64,000 bases of DNA from positions 5,000 through 68,999 of the forward strand of contig CAZXDP010000009.1 of assembly GCA_964639255.1 (NCBI GenBank), written 5' to 3'. The translations under genes and the position numbers were made by a program. The notes beneath the pieces were generated by a model. The model made no database searches and was not told where the DNA came from. It worked only from the letters and a program-made list of their open reading frames with translations. Numbering within the stretch: position 1 is the first letter of the stretch; every line of letters begins with the position of its first letter. Below, in pieces: positions 1 to 8,665 of this stretch. This DNA is from NZQO01 sp964639255 (GTDB lineage Bacteria; Bacteroidota; Bacteroidia; Flavobacteriales; Flavobacteriaceae).

Positions 1-16
1 TTTATCTTGCCGACCT

Positions 17-1405
17 ATGAAAAAACTCGGCATTGTGATTACCGATGGGGTGGGCTTCCGAAATTTCGTGCTGAGCGATTTCCTGAAGGAGGCACAACAG
101 CAATTCGATGAGCTCACCATCTTCTCCTTTCTGCCATCAAATGTATATCACGGTCATACCAATTGCCGGGTCATCGAGCTTCCCGTGTTGCGTGAATCTT
201 TTCCTACCTGGTTTTTTAGGAAGGCCAAGGAGCTTGCACACCTGCAACTGCATAAAAAGGGCAATTTCGGCATTTCCGATAACCTGCGCGCCAATGCTTC
301 CACCGCTAAAACACCTCGCGGCCGTGCCACCCGATTGCTGTTGAAGTGGACCGCCCATTTCCATAGCGAAAAATGGATTGCCCGCTACACCCGCCTGCAG
401 GCGCATAGTTTTAAGAACAATGCGGTGACCTTGGAATACCAACAGTTGCTGGAAAATGACAACTTCAGTTTGCTTTTCTTCACCCACCAACGCCCTCCCT
501 ATTTGGCGCCGCTGGCATATGTGGCACAAAAAACGGGTATTCCCACAGTTTCCTTTATTTTCAGTTGGGACAACCTCGCTTCCAAAGGGCGGATGGCCGC
601 CGATTTTGATAAGTATATTGTTTGGAGCGACTTGATGAAAACCGAATTGCTGCAGTTCTATTCGCGCACCCGGCCCGAAACGGTAAAGGTAGCCGGGACA
701 CCACAGTTTGAGCCCTACGTGCTTCCGAGGTATAAAACCGAAAAAAAAGCGTTTTATCAACGGTTTAATTTAAATGCTGAAAGTAGAACCATTTGCTTCA
801 GTTGTGGCGATAGTTCTACCAGTAAGAATGATGAGCTGTATATCAGCATCTTGGCGGAAGCTCTTCAGAAAAATGACATTCCAGAGGTACATTTGCTGGT
901 ACGCACCTCACCGGCCGAGGACCCCATCCGATTTCAGGAGATTTCTGAAAAATATACATTCATAAAATGGAACTATCCCGACTGGAAATTGAGTCGCGAA
1001 AACCATCCCGAGCCTTGGTCCCAGCGGGTTCCTTCAGAACAGGACGTGCACGATTTAAGAGCTATTTTAGAGCACGCCGACCTGAACATCAATATGCTTT
1101 CTACGATGAGCTTAGATTTTATGCTGTTTGATAAACCCGTTATCAATCCGGTGTTTGGTACAGGGGAAAATGACCTGTACAACGACCAGCGTTTCTTGAA
1201 ATATGCACACATTGAATATTTGGTCGATAGTGGTGCTACCAAAATCGTTACCGATCAAAATGAATTGTTGCAAGCGGTGAATTTTTATTTGGAACATCCT
1301 GAGGCCGATCGCGAAAACCGAAAAGAATTGGTCGCCCTGGAAGTGGGCTGCCCATTGAAAGGCACTGGAAAGAGAATTGCCAAACTATTGAGAGAATGGG
1401 GTTAA
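17..1405 (+). CDS. Putative surface-polysaccharide glycosyltransferase (GT-B-like)
   Basis: A 462-residue cytosolic-looking protein with no signal peptide or membrane segment. The middle part contains FSWDNLASKGR (about residues 183-193) and a later stretch with the INMLSTMSLDFMLFDKPVINPV pattern split over about residues 359-380. These recall GT-B enzymes of the CDP-glycerol transferase or surface-carbohydrate type, in which a Ser/Asp-rich loop binds the nucleotide-sugar phosphate. It is the first complete gene of the polysaccharide cluster and its end overlaps the next glycosyltransferase by 10 bp, which supports a shared role. The exact donor and acceptor cannot be read from the sequence; the family assignment is an inference. 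Confidence 0.6.
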   Translation: MKKLGIVITDGVGFRNFVLSDFLKEAQQQFDELTIFSFLPSNVYHGHTNCRVIELPVLRESFPTWFFRKAKELAHLQLHKKGNFGISDNLRANASTAKTPRGRATRLLLKWTAHFHSEKWIARYTRLQAHSFKNNAVTLEYQQLLENDNFSLLFFTHQRPPYLAPLAYVAQKTGIPTVSFIFSWDNLASKGRMAADFDKYIVWSDLMKTELLQFYSRTRPETVKVAGTPQFEPYVLPRYKTEKKAFYQRFNLNAESRTICFSCGDSSTSKNDELYISILAEALQKNDIPEVHLLVRTSPAEDPIRFQEISEKYTFIKWNYPDWKLSRENHPEPWSQRVPSEQDVHDLRAILEHADLNINMLSTMSLDFMLFDKPVINPVFGTGENDLYNDQRFLKYAHIEYLVDSGATKIVTDQNELLQAVNFYLEHPEADRENRKELVALEVGCPLKGTGKRIAKLLREWG

Positions 1406-2475
1406 CCGAACGAAAAATAGCGGTGCTTTGCGATTACGAGTTGTTGCCCGAACGGGTAGGGGGGATGGATTATTTCTTTTGGGAATTTGAGGCGAGATGT
1501 AAGCAAGAACATATTGACGTTCACTGGTTCTTTCCGAACAAAGCTTCGCACGGCAGGTATGTTAACATGACTATTTTTCCGCAGATGGCCACTTCCATCG
1601 AAGCCACTTTTTTACAATATGCTGATGCCGAAAAACCCCAATACACCTATATTATCACCCATTTTTTGGAGTTGTGCACCCCTTTTTTTAAGAAAATAAA
1701 AACCATTTGCAAAGCGAAGACCATCGCCGTAGACCACAATCCGCGCCCGTTAAAAGGCTATCCGCTAAAAAAGCGCCTTAGAAAACGATTAAAGGGATGG
1801 CTGTATTCGCCGTACATCGACGTATTTGTGGGAGTTTCCAACTATACCGTAGAGGAATTGATAAAGGATTTTGGGAAACACATCCACTCCAAAACGATTA
1901 CAATTTACAATGGCGTAATTCTAGATGAAATAGTAATACGAAAAGATAGGGCTCTAAAACACCCCAAATTCCTAGTTGCTTCGCATTTGCGCGAATCGAA
2001 AGGCATTCAGGATTTGATCGAGGCCGTAGCTTTGCTTCCTGCCCAATATAAAACCGATTTAAAGATCGATATTTATGGAGACGGGCCGTATAAAGATCAA
2101 TTGGTTCAAGCCATTGCCAAGCACCAACTTCAGGAAAATTTTATCTTTCACGGCAGTACCGATTCTTTGAAAGGGGTCTTTTGCCAATACGACTATCTCC
2201 TGCACCCCACCCATATGGAGTGCTTTAGTCTCACCTTATTGGAAAGTTTAGCGGCCAATGTCCCGGTCGTTACAACGCCCGTGGGAGGAAATACAGAGGT
2301 GGTTCGCCACGGCGAAAATGGTTTTTTATTCGAAACTCAAAATGCGGAGCAACTTGCTTCCCTACTGGAGAAATTAATTATTGGCGAAAAAAAAATCACT
2401 GCCAACACCCGCACCGATATCGCCGAAAGATTTACAATTGAAAGGATGGTGGATGAACATTTTAACCGTTTATAA
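1396..2475 (+). CDS. Glycosyltransferase family 4
   Basis: A 359-residue GT-B fold enzyme that should add a sugar from a nucleotide donor to the growing lipid-linked glycan on the cytoplasmic face. The C-terminal donor-binding half is clear: VASHLRESKGIQDLIEA, the DIYGDGPYKDQL strand, and the EX7E motif ECFSLTLLE near residues 274-282, followed by a VVTTPVGGNTEVV segment. The N-terminal half binds the acceptor and is variable, as usual for GT4. It starts inside the previous gene (10-bp overlap) and lies 11 bp before the MBOAT gene. The sugar specificity is unknown. Confidence 0.85.
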   Translation: MGLTERKIAVLCDYELLPERVGGMDYFFWEFEARCKQEHIDVHWFFPNKASHGRYVNMTIFPQMATSIEATFLQYADAEKPQYTYIITHFLELCTPFFKKIKTICKAKTIAVDHNPRPLKGYPLKKRLRKRLKGWLYSPYIDVFVGVSNYTVEELIKDFGKHIHSKTITIYNGVILDEIVIRKDRALKHPKFLVASHLRESKGIQDLIEAVALLPAQYKTDLKIDIYGDGPYKDQLVQAIAKHQLQENFIFHGSTDSLKGVFCQYDYLLHPTHMECFSLTLLESLAANVPVVTTPVGGNTEVVRHGENGFLFETQNAEQLASLLEKLIIGEKKITANTRTDIAERFTIERMVDEHFNRL

Positions 2476-2486
2476 ACAGCGCCAGA

Positions 2487-3920
2487 ATGCTTTTCAATTC
2501 TCTGACCTTCGCTATTTTTCTGCCTGTTGTTTTCGCGCTGTATTGGTTTGTATTCAATCATAAAATCAGTTGGCGCAATACGTTTATTCTGGTGGCTAGT
2601 TATGTATTTTATGGTTGGTGGGATTGGCGATTTCTTTCCTTAATAGTCTTCAGTACCTTGGCTGATTTTATTTTGGGCATCTTGTTGGCAAAAGAGCTAC
2701 CCAAGCACTACAAAAAAATTCTATTGGGAATTAGCTTAATGGTCAATTTGGGGCTACTTGGATTTTTCAAATATTACAATTTCTTCATAGACAGTTGGAT
2801 CTCGATTTGGGAGGAGTTTGGTGTTGCAATGTCTGCTTCCTCATTAGAGATTGTTTTACCAGTAGGTATTTCTTTCTATACTTTTCAAACATTGAGTTAC
2901 ACCATAGATGTGTATCGCGAAAGGCTAGAGCCTACCACCAATTTGACAAATTTTGCAGCTTACGTTGCGTTTTTTCCTCAACTTGTGGCCGGTCCAATAG
3001 AACGGGCCAATAGATTGCTGCCACAGTTCAATCAAAACCGAAATTTTGATTATCGACGGGGTATTTCTGGTATTAATTTAATCATCTGGGGCCTTTTCAA
3101 AAAAGTCGTGGTCGCCGATAGCTGTGCCATTTACGCAGATGAAATTTTTGGTAACACTAATAATATGAATTCTGCCAGCCTTGTTTTGGGCGCTATCTAT
3201 TTCGCTTTTCAGATATATGGCGATTTTTCCGGGTATTCAGATATTGCCATTGGCACGGCCAGATTGTTCGGTTTTTCTTTGATGAAGAATTTCGATTACC
3301 CTTATTTTTCAAGAAATATCGCAGAATTTTGGAGACGATGGCACATTTCGCTTTCCACGTGGTTCAGGGATTATCTGTACATTCCTTTAGGCGGTTCTCG
3401 CGGTTCCAAACCAAAACAAATCCGGAACGTGATTATCATTTTTGTCGTAAGCGGTTTTTGGCACGGGGCTAATTGGACTTTCGTTGTTTGGGGCTTTCTT
3501 CACGCCCTGTATTATATTCCACTCTTATTGGCCGGCAGAAACCGTTCATTTTTAGATAATATAAATATTAAATCTTACTTTCCCCGTTTTTCAGAATGGT
3601 GGCGCATTATAGTAACTTTCATACTTGTAACAGTAGCCTGGATATTCTTTCGGGCAGATTCTCTATCGCATGCCTATCAATATATTTTAAGGATGGTTAC
3701 GAATTTGAATTTTGAAATTTCATATTTATCGATCGAACGATATAATATAGAAATGCTTGGCATCATTTTCATTTTATTGTTATTTGAATGGTTCCACCGT
3801 AAACGGGAGCAACCGTTTGTGGGACGATATAAGTGGATAAAAATGTGTGCAGTTATTACATTAATGCTAACATTAGGAGTATATTCAGATTATAAGGAAT
3901 TTATCTATTTTCAATTTTAA
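2487..3920 (+). CDS. MBOAT family O-acyltransferase (AlgI-like)
   Basis: A 477-residue polytopic membrane protein. The start MLFNSLTFAIFLPVVF, the motif FWRRWHISLSTWFRDY near residue 281 and the WHGANW motif with the conserved histidine near residue 326 are hallmarks of bacterial MBOAT enzymes such as AlgI and DltB-like proteins. These pass an acyl group, usually acetyl, across the inner membrane for modification of an exported polysaccharide. The next gene overlaps it by 1 bp (TAATG) and encodes an SGNH-like protein, the usual partner that puts the acetyl group on the sugar. With its neighbour it forms a modification cassette inside the glycosyltransferase cluster. The sequence becomes clearly more AT-rich from here to about 4800. 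Confidence 0.9.
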   Translation: MLFNSLTFAIFLPVVFALYWFVFNHKISWRNTFILVASYVFYGWWDWRFLSLIVFSTLADFILGILLAKELPKHYKKILLGISLMVNLGLLGFFKYYNFFIDSWISIWEEFGVAMSASSLEIVLPVGISFYTFQTLSYTIDVYRERLEPTTNLTNFAAYVAFFPQLVAGPIERANRLLPQFNQNRNFDYRRGISGINLIIWGLFKKVVVADSCAIYADEIFGNTNNMNSASLVLGAIYFAFQIYGDFSGYSDIAIGTARLFGFSLMKNFDYPYFSRNIAEFWRRWHISLSTWFRDYLYIPLGGSRGSKPKQIRNVIIIFVVSGFWHGANWTFVVWGFLHALYYIPLLLAGRNRSFLDNINIKSYFPRFSEWWRIIVTFILVTVAWIFFRADSLSHAYQYILRMVTNLNFEISYLSIERYNIEMLGIIFILLLFEWFHRKREQPFVGRYKWIKMCAVITLMLTLGVYSDYKEFIYFQF

Positions 3921-4798
3921 TGGCAAAATTTGGCCTATATATTTTTACGGTGCTCTTAAGTACGATAATACTTGCGGTCTTGTTGGATCGGCTCTATTCC
4001 TTTGTATATCAACATAGTGAACCGCGCTCTAAGATCCAATACATCCTTCAACTTGAAAACAAGGAGTTTGATATTGCCTTTTTTGGTTCCTCCCGGACTG
4101 AAAATCATATAGATTGCGATTTAATTGCCAAAATGACTGGAGAATCTTGTATCAATTTGGGTGAAGCAGGAAGCAACATAGACGATATGTTATTACTAAT
4201 GAAAATCGCGTTGGACAACAATATTCAATTTAAAAAAGTGTTTATGCAAGTTGACTATTCTTATAATTACTCAGGTTATTCTAAGAAATTTATCGCTAGC
4301 TTAACTCCTTTTCTAAATCGACCAATTGTATCGAATGGGTTATTTGGAGCAGATGAGATAGTTGCATATAAATATGTTCCGTTTTATCGATACATGGATA
4401 ACAGTAAAATTGTCGGGTTTCGGGAGTTCATTGCAAGTATAGTTGGTAAAAAGACGAAAGTTGACTTAAGTAATGGGTTTAAGCCAAAATATGGAATTGG
4501 TGAAGCGCTCGCTGGAGAATTCCCCAGATTTTTTAGTGAAAGAAATCTGGTACTTGAAGAGATGATTGGTTTGTTCAAAAAAAGGGATACGGATTTACAA
4601 TTTTTCATAGCTCCTTATTGTGAAAATGTAGAAAATAGAGAGCTTCTAAACACATTGGAATTGCGTCTCGAAGGCATTTTAAATTATGTCTCAATCTTTG
4701 ATGGTCAAGAAGAATTATTTTATAATTGTGGCCATTTAAATAATGTAGGTGCTGAAAAATTTACCAAGATATTGATGAAAGATAGTGGTATACTTTGA
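3920..4798 (+). CDS. SGNH-like partner of the MBOAT acyltransferase
   Basis: A 292-residue protein with one N-terminal hydrophobic segment (about residues 5-25), so probably anchored in the inner membrane with its domain in the periplasm. The segment DIAFFGSSRTENH (about residues 50-62) gives the GxS block I of SGNH hydrolases, and CGHLNNVGAEKF near residue 270 is the block V region with the catalytic histidine. In the usual DxxH motif the aspartate is replaced here: the protein reads Asn-Cys-Gly-His. AlgJ/AlgX- or DltD-type partners of MBOAT proteins have this layout, and the 1-bp overlap with the MBOAT gene supports it. The gene is AT-rich (17 G+C in the 60 bases from 4261, by my count), unlike the later glycosyltransferases. 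Confidence 0.65.
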   Translation: MAKFGLYIFTVLLSTIILAVLLDRLYSFVYQHSEPRSKIQYILQLENKEFDIAFFGSSRTENHIDCDLIAKMTGESCINLGEAGSNIDDMLLLMKIALDNNIQFKKVFMQVDYSYNYSGYSKKFIASLTPFLNRPIVSNGLFGADEIVAYKYVPFYRYMDNSKIVGFREFIASIVGKKTKVDLSNGFKPKYGIGEALAGEFPRFFSERNLVLEEMIGLFKKRDTDLQFFIAPYCENVENRELLNTLELRLEGILNYVSIFDGQEELFYNCGHLNNVGAEKFTKILMKDSGIL

Positions 4799-4808
4799 AT
4801 CAAATCCA

Positions 4809-5954
4809 ATGAAAATAGCCTTCCTTACCCCCGAATACCCACACCCCAAAACCGGAAGCGCTGGGGGAATTGGCACCAGCATTATGAATTTGGCCAAGGG
4901 ATTGCACAACCAAGGACACACTGTGACAATACTTGTTTATAAACAGGATAAAGACACCTTTTTTGAACAGGCAGGGATTTCAATTTATAAAATTAAGAAT
5001 GTCAAGGTGAAAGGGTTGTCGCTATTTCTTACCCAACGAAAAGTAACGCGATTGATTAACAAATTGGTATATGAGGGGAAAATAGATATCATTGAGGCAC
5101 CAGATTGGACTGGGTTTACCTCCTTAGTTTTCCCAAAATGCCCCTTGGTGATACGATTGAACGGTAGCGACACCTATTTCTGCCACTTGGAGGAGCGTCA
5201 AGTCAAGTACCGAAATAGATGGTTGGAAAAAACGGCGCTGCTTAGAGCCGATGGTATTATTTCGGTAAGCGAATTTACAGGTAAGCTTACCCAAAAGTTG
5301 TTTCAGTTACACAAGAAATTTACAGTCATTCCCAACAGTATTGATCTCAATAATTTTGAGCCTTCGGTAATACAAGCGAAAAATAACACAATCCTATATT
5401 TTGGAACGCTTATTCGAAAAAAGGGCCTCTTGGAACTTCCGTTGATTTTCAACGAAATTATTAAAAAGCAACCCGATGCAAAATTGATTTTGGTGGGGAA
5501 GGACAGTGGCGACAAGCAATCGGGCAGCCCTTCTACCTGGAAATTGATGCAACCCCTGTTCACTTCGGAAGCATTTAAAAATACGGAATATTACGGTGTT
5601 GTGCCCTATTCTGAAATCAAACAGCACATCGCGCAAGCCACTGTGTGTGTTTTTCCTACTTTTGCCGAAGCGCTTCCGGTGTCGTGGATTGAAGCCATGG
5701 CCTTGGAAAAGGCCATCGTGGCCTCTAGTATAGGCTGGGCGCCCGAAGTGATTGACGACGGTGTCAACGGCTATTTGGGGCATCCAAAAAACCATGACCA
5801 GTTCGCTTTTCGCATTCTTAAATTACTGAAAGAGGAGCCTCTTAGGAAGAAGATGGGGGCGGAGGCGAGAAAAAAAGTGATACAGAAATTTAGTATTAAT
5901 AAAGTTGCCGAACAGAGCGTACAGTTCTATAAAGAGATTTTAAAAGAGAAATAG
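4809..5954 (+). CDS. Glycosyltransferase family 4
   Basis: A GT4 enzyme of 381 residues when started at the ATG at 4809, which gives MKIAFLTPEYPHPKTGSAGG, a typical opening. An in-frame ATG at 4785 would overlap the previous gene by 14 bp and adds eight residues that look unlike a GT start, so I prefer 4809. The C-terminal half shows GTLIRKKGLLELPLIF, the strand LILVGKDSGDK, and the EX7E motif EALPVSWIE near residue 287 followed by a conserved EVIDDGVNGYL loop. It should transfer one sugar in assembly of the polysaccharide repeat unit. A palindromic repeat region follows it. Confidence 0.88.
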   Translation: MKIAFLTPEYPHPKTGSAGGIGTSIMNLAKGLHNQGHTVTILVYKQDKDTFFEQAGISIYKIKNVKVKGLSLFLTQRKVTRLINKLVYEGKIDIIEAPDWTGFTSLVFPKCPLVIRLNGSDTYFCHLEERQVKYRNRWLEKTALLRADGIISVSEFTGKLTQKLFQLHKKFTVIPNSIDLNNFEPSVIQAKNNTILYFGTLIRKKGLLELPLIFNEIIKKQPDAKLILVGKDSGDKQSGSPSTWKLMQPLFTSEAFKNTEYYGVVPYSEIKQHIAQATVCVFPTFAEALPVSWIEAMALEKAIVASSIGWAPEVIDDGVNGYLGHPKNHDQFAFRILKLLKEEPLRKKMGAEARKKVIQKFSINKVAEQSVQFYKEILKEK

Positions 5955-5956
5955 TG

Positions 5957-6103
5957 TTTCGATACATCCCGAAGCAAGTTCGGAACACTCGACCTGACGA
6001 TGTGCTGTCACTTCGAGTAGCTTTTAAAAAGTCCTGCTTTTTAAGAACGTATCGAGAAGCGGTCTCGATACTATCCCGAAGTCTCGGGACCACTCGACCT
6101 GAC
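5957..6103 (+). repeat. Palindromic intergenic repeat, flavobacterial type
   Basis: Two related 42-bp copies (5957-5998 and 6062-6103), both ending in CACTCGACCTGAC, flank a highly structured middle. Perfect inverted repeats seen directly: TTAAAAAG/CTTTTTAA with a 5-nt loop (about 6024-6044), GTATCGAGA/TCTCGATAC with a 5-nt loop (6049-6071), and TCCCGA/TCGGGA with a 4-nt loop inside the second copy. Sequences of this kind, built on TTTCGAGTA and GTATCGAGAAG, are familiar as multi-copy intergenic elements in flavobacterial genomes (recalled, not searched). No second locus was found in this window. It fills the only gap larger than 100 bp in the polysaccharide cluster. Confidence 0.7.
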
Positions 6104-6120
6104 AATTTAGAAGAAATAGA

Positions 6121-7665
6121 ATGACACCAGCATTTAAAACATTTCAAAATTCAAAAGGAGAAAAGTTGCTGTACCTTGGCAATCCAGATTTCGCCCTGTT
6201 GGAAAAACTCTCCCATGGCCCTGGCGATCTTTGGCATAGCAGTTTTGAACAAGGCTATAAAAATGCCTTTCTCGATATTGTTTACCAAGCCGTGGTGTTT
6301 TTTTGGTATGTGTACGATTTTGACGGTTTGGATCAAAGCGTAAGTTGGCGGCTGAATCCAAATCTCTTTGCCATTCGTGAGCGAATTTGGAAGGAACTGG
6401 GAGGTTTTGATCCAGAGTATTCCAATCCCGACTTGCAAGCTTTCGATTTTGCCTATAATGCGCTAAGGAATGGCGGGACCATCCCCCTTTACATTAAAGG
6501 TCTCTATACGGTATTAGAACGCTCGGTTCCGCAAATTTCAACTAAGGATCGGTACGTTTTTTACCGAAAGAACTTCAAGATGGCGCATTCTTGGTATATG
6601 CTCTTCCGGAAGGGGGCTTGGAAGTTTTCAGAATGGCGTGGCCTTCTGAATGCGAAAAAAAAGTATGTCCAGCGGACCACTTTTCCGAAGGTAAGTCCGA
6701 GGCAGTTAGATAACCTTCAAGGAAAGCCTACGGTGAGTTATATCATACCCACCATGTTACGCCAAGAATACACCTTAAACTTGCTGAACGATCTTAGCAA
6801 ACAGACCTATTTGCCAACTCAAGTGGTCGTTGTAGATGCTACTCCGCGCGAGAAACGCAATGAGGCCCTATACCAAGCTGAGAAATATCCATTTGAAGTA
6901 GAGTTTCACTGGCAGACCACCAAGGGAAGCTGTCGGGCACGTAACGAGGCGATTGGGCGATGTACGGGAGATTACATCATTTTTGGCGATGATGATATAC
7001 GCATTCCGCCCGATTTTATTGAAGGACACCTTAGATTATTACAGACCTATAACGCTGGGGCCTGCAACGGACTTGATATTCGTGCCGACCATCAGCAGCA
7101 GGGTTTGGAAGATCTTCAGGAAAAACTTGCCAAGATGGATGCAACGCGGTGGTATGTGGGAGCAGCTACTAGTTATAGCAATGCCAACAGTTGTGTGAAA
7201 CGGGAATATGTAAACGTGCTGGGTGGTAATGATATTAATTATGATGGTGGCTATGGTGAAGATAGTGATTTCGGAATTTCGCTTACCAAATTAGGCGTAA
7301 CAGTGCTCCACAATCCTTTCTCGGCAAACTTGCACTTAAAACCGCCTGCAGGGGGATACCGATTTTGGGGAAGCGAGGGGAAATTGTTGGGAAAAAAGCG
7401 AAAGAAACAACCTTGGGAGCTTGATCATCCTGTTCGTTTTATACGTCCTGTGCCTAGCCCAACAATTATGTACCAGTTATTCAAGCAGTTCAGCGCACGG
7501 CAACGAAGAGAGTATTGTTACAAATATTTTATCCGCTATCTTGCCACGGAAACCTTATGGCAATTACCCTTACGACTTTTGAAATTGCCTTACCGTATGG
7601 TTCAGTACAACAAGTCTAAATTTTATGCCAAGCAATTGCTAGCACTCGGAAAACGGATCCAATAA
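6121..7665 (+). CDS. Two-part glycosyltransferase, C-terminal GT2 domain
   Basis: A 514-residue protein made of two glycosyltransferase-like parts. Residues about 1-170 look like the second half of a GT2 domain (GPGDLWHSSFEQGYKN, NPNLFAIRERIWKELGGFD), lacking the nucleotide-binding start. Residues about 198-420 form a complete GT2 (GT-A) domain: VSYIIPTMLRQEYTL, VVVDATPRE, and the metal-binding DDD in YIIFGDDDIRIPPDF near residue 285, with GGYGEDSDFG as the acceptor-side ED motif. It begins 17 bp after the palindromic repeat and ends one base before the next GT2 gene. The N-terminal part may be a scaffold rather than an active enzyme; that is inference. Confidence 0.8.
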   Translation: MTPAFKTFQNSKGEKLLYLGNPDFALLEKLSHGPGDLWHSSFEQGYKNAFLDIVYQAVVFFWYVYDFDGLDQSVSWRLNPNLFAIRERIWKELGGFDPEYSNPDLQAFDFAYNALRNGGTIPLYIKGLYTVLERSVPQISTKDRYVFYRKNFKMAHSWYMLFRKGAWKFSEWRGLLNAKKKYVQRTTFPKVSPRQLDNLQGKPTVSYIIPTMLRQEYTLNLLNDLSKQTYLPTQVVVVDATPREKRNEALYQAEKYPFEVEFHWQTTKGSCRARNEAIGRCTGDYIIFGDDDIRIPPDFIEGHLRLLQTYNAGACNGLDIRADHQQQGLEDLQEKLAKMDATRWYVGAATSYSNANSCVKREYVNVLGGNDINYDGGYGEDSDFGISLTKLGVTVLHNPFSANLHLKPPAGGYRFWGSEGKLLGKKRKKQPWELDHPVRFIRPVPSPTIMYQLFKQFSARQRREYCYKYFIRYLATETLWQLPLRLLKLPYRMVQYNKSKFYAKQLLALGKRIQ

Positions 7666-7666
7666 T

Positions 7667-8665
7667 ATGAATTTCGCCCTTATCATCTGTACCTATATGC
7701 GTCCCGAACCACTGCGGAAATTGCTCGATTCGGTGGCCTTGCAAACCCCCTATCCGGATGCGGTAATCGTTGTCGATGGTTCAAGGGATGATGATACACG
7801 TTCTATCTTGAACCAATCTTCTTTTAAAAATCTTGAATACCATAAAGTTTCAGATGCAGATCGGGGATTGACCCGTCAACGCAACTTCGGAATCAAGAAG
7901 GTGAAAGAAGGAACTGAAATCGTTTGTTTTTTGGATGACGACACTATTTTAAAGCCCCATTATTTTAAAGCGCTAATTGGAACCTATGAAGCCTATCCTG
8001 AGGCGATTGGGGTGGGCGGATATATCATCAATGAGATTAAATGGTGGACAGTTTCAAGCGATTATCGAGCAAATCCTAGTGAATTTTGCTATGATGGTTA
8101 TTGCCGAAAGGATGGATCTCGTTTTGTACTTCGGAAAAAATTAGGGCTTGATGCCAACAGACCGCCCGCTCATTTGCCAGACTTCTCCCACGGCCGCTCG
8201 GTTTCCTTTTTACCCCCTTCCGGAAAAATTTACGAAGTGGAGCAATTTATGGGAGGCGTAGCTTCCTATAAAAAAGAAGTGCTGGACACCGAAAAATTTT
8301 CAGAATATTTTGTGGGCTATGGGCTATACGAAGATGCCGAGTTTACACTGCGGCTTTCCAACAAGGGAAAACTTTACGTGAACACCGCCGCGCAACTGGA
8401 GCATCACCATGATGCCTCGGGCCGTCCCAATGCCTATAGCTACGGGAAGATGGTAGTGCGTAATGGTTGGCTGGTGTGGCGCACCAAACACCCAAATCCT
8501 TCATTAAAAGCAAAGCTGAAATGGCATGCCACCTCTTTATTGCTCACGCTTATTCGGTTTGGGAATGTTCTTACCGGCAGTGAGAAAAAGCCAGCCTTGC
8601 GGGAAGCGATGGGCAGGACGGCGGGCTGGTTCAGTCTGTGGTTCCATAAACCAAAGGCGCGATGA
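7667..8665 (+). CDS. Glycosyltransferase family 2
   Basis: A 332-residue GT-A enzyme. FALIICTYMRPEPLRKLLDS at the N-terminus, VIVVDGSRDDDT and the DXD-type FLDDDTILKP near residues 88-97 identify GT2, and YGLYEDAEFTLR (about residue 222) gives the acceptor-binding acidic pair. It transfers a sugar from a nucleotide donor in the cytoplasm. Its stop codon overlaps the start of the next gene in an ATGA arrangement (8662-8665), so the two are probably translationally coupled. The sugar and linkage are not readable. Confidence 0.9.
   Translation: MNFALIICTYMRPEPLRKLLDSVALQTPYPDAVIVVDGSRDDDTRSILNQSSFKNLEYHKVSDADRGLTRQRNFGIKKVKEGTEIVCFLDDDTILKPHYFKALIGTYEAYPEAIGVGGYIINEIKWWTVSSDYRANPSEFCYDGYCRKDGSRFVLRKKLGLDANRPPAHLPDFSHGRSVSFLPPSGKIYEVEQFMGGVASYKKEVLDTEKFSEYFVGYGLYEDAEFTLRLSNKGKLYVNTAAQLEHHHDASGRPNAYSYGKMVVRNGWLVWRTKHPNPSLKAKLKWHATSLLLTLIRFGNVLTGSEKKPALREAMGRTAGWFSLWFHKPKAR

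Noticed and set aside
137..760. 207-codon open frame on the - strand
   Set aside because: Lies wholly within the first glycosyltransferase gene, opposite strand, no recognisable family.
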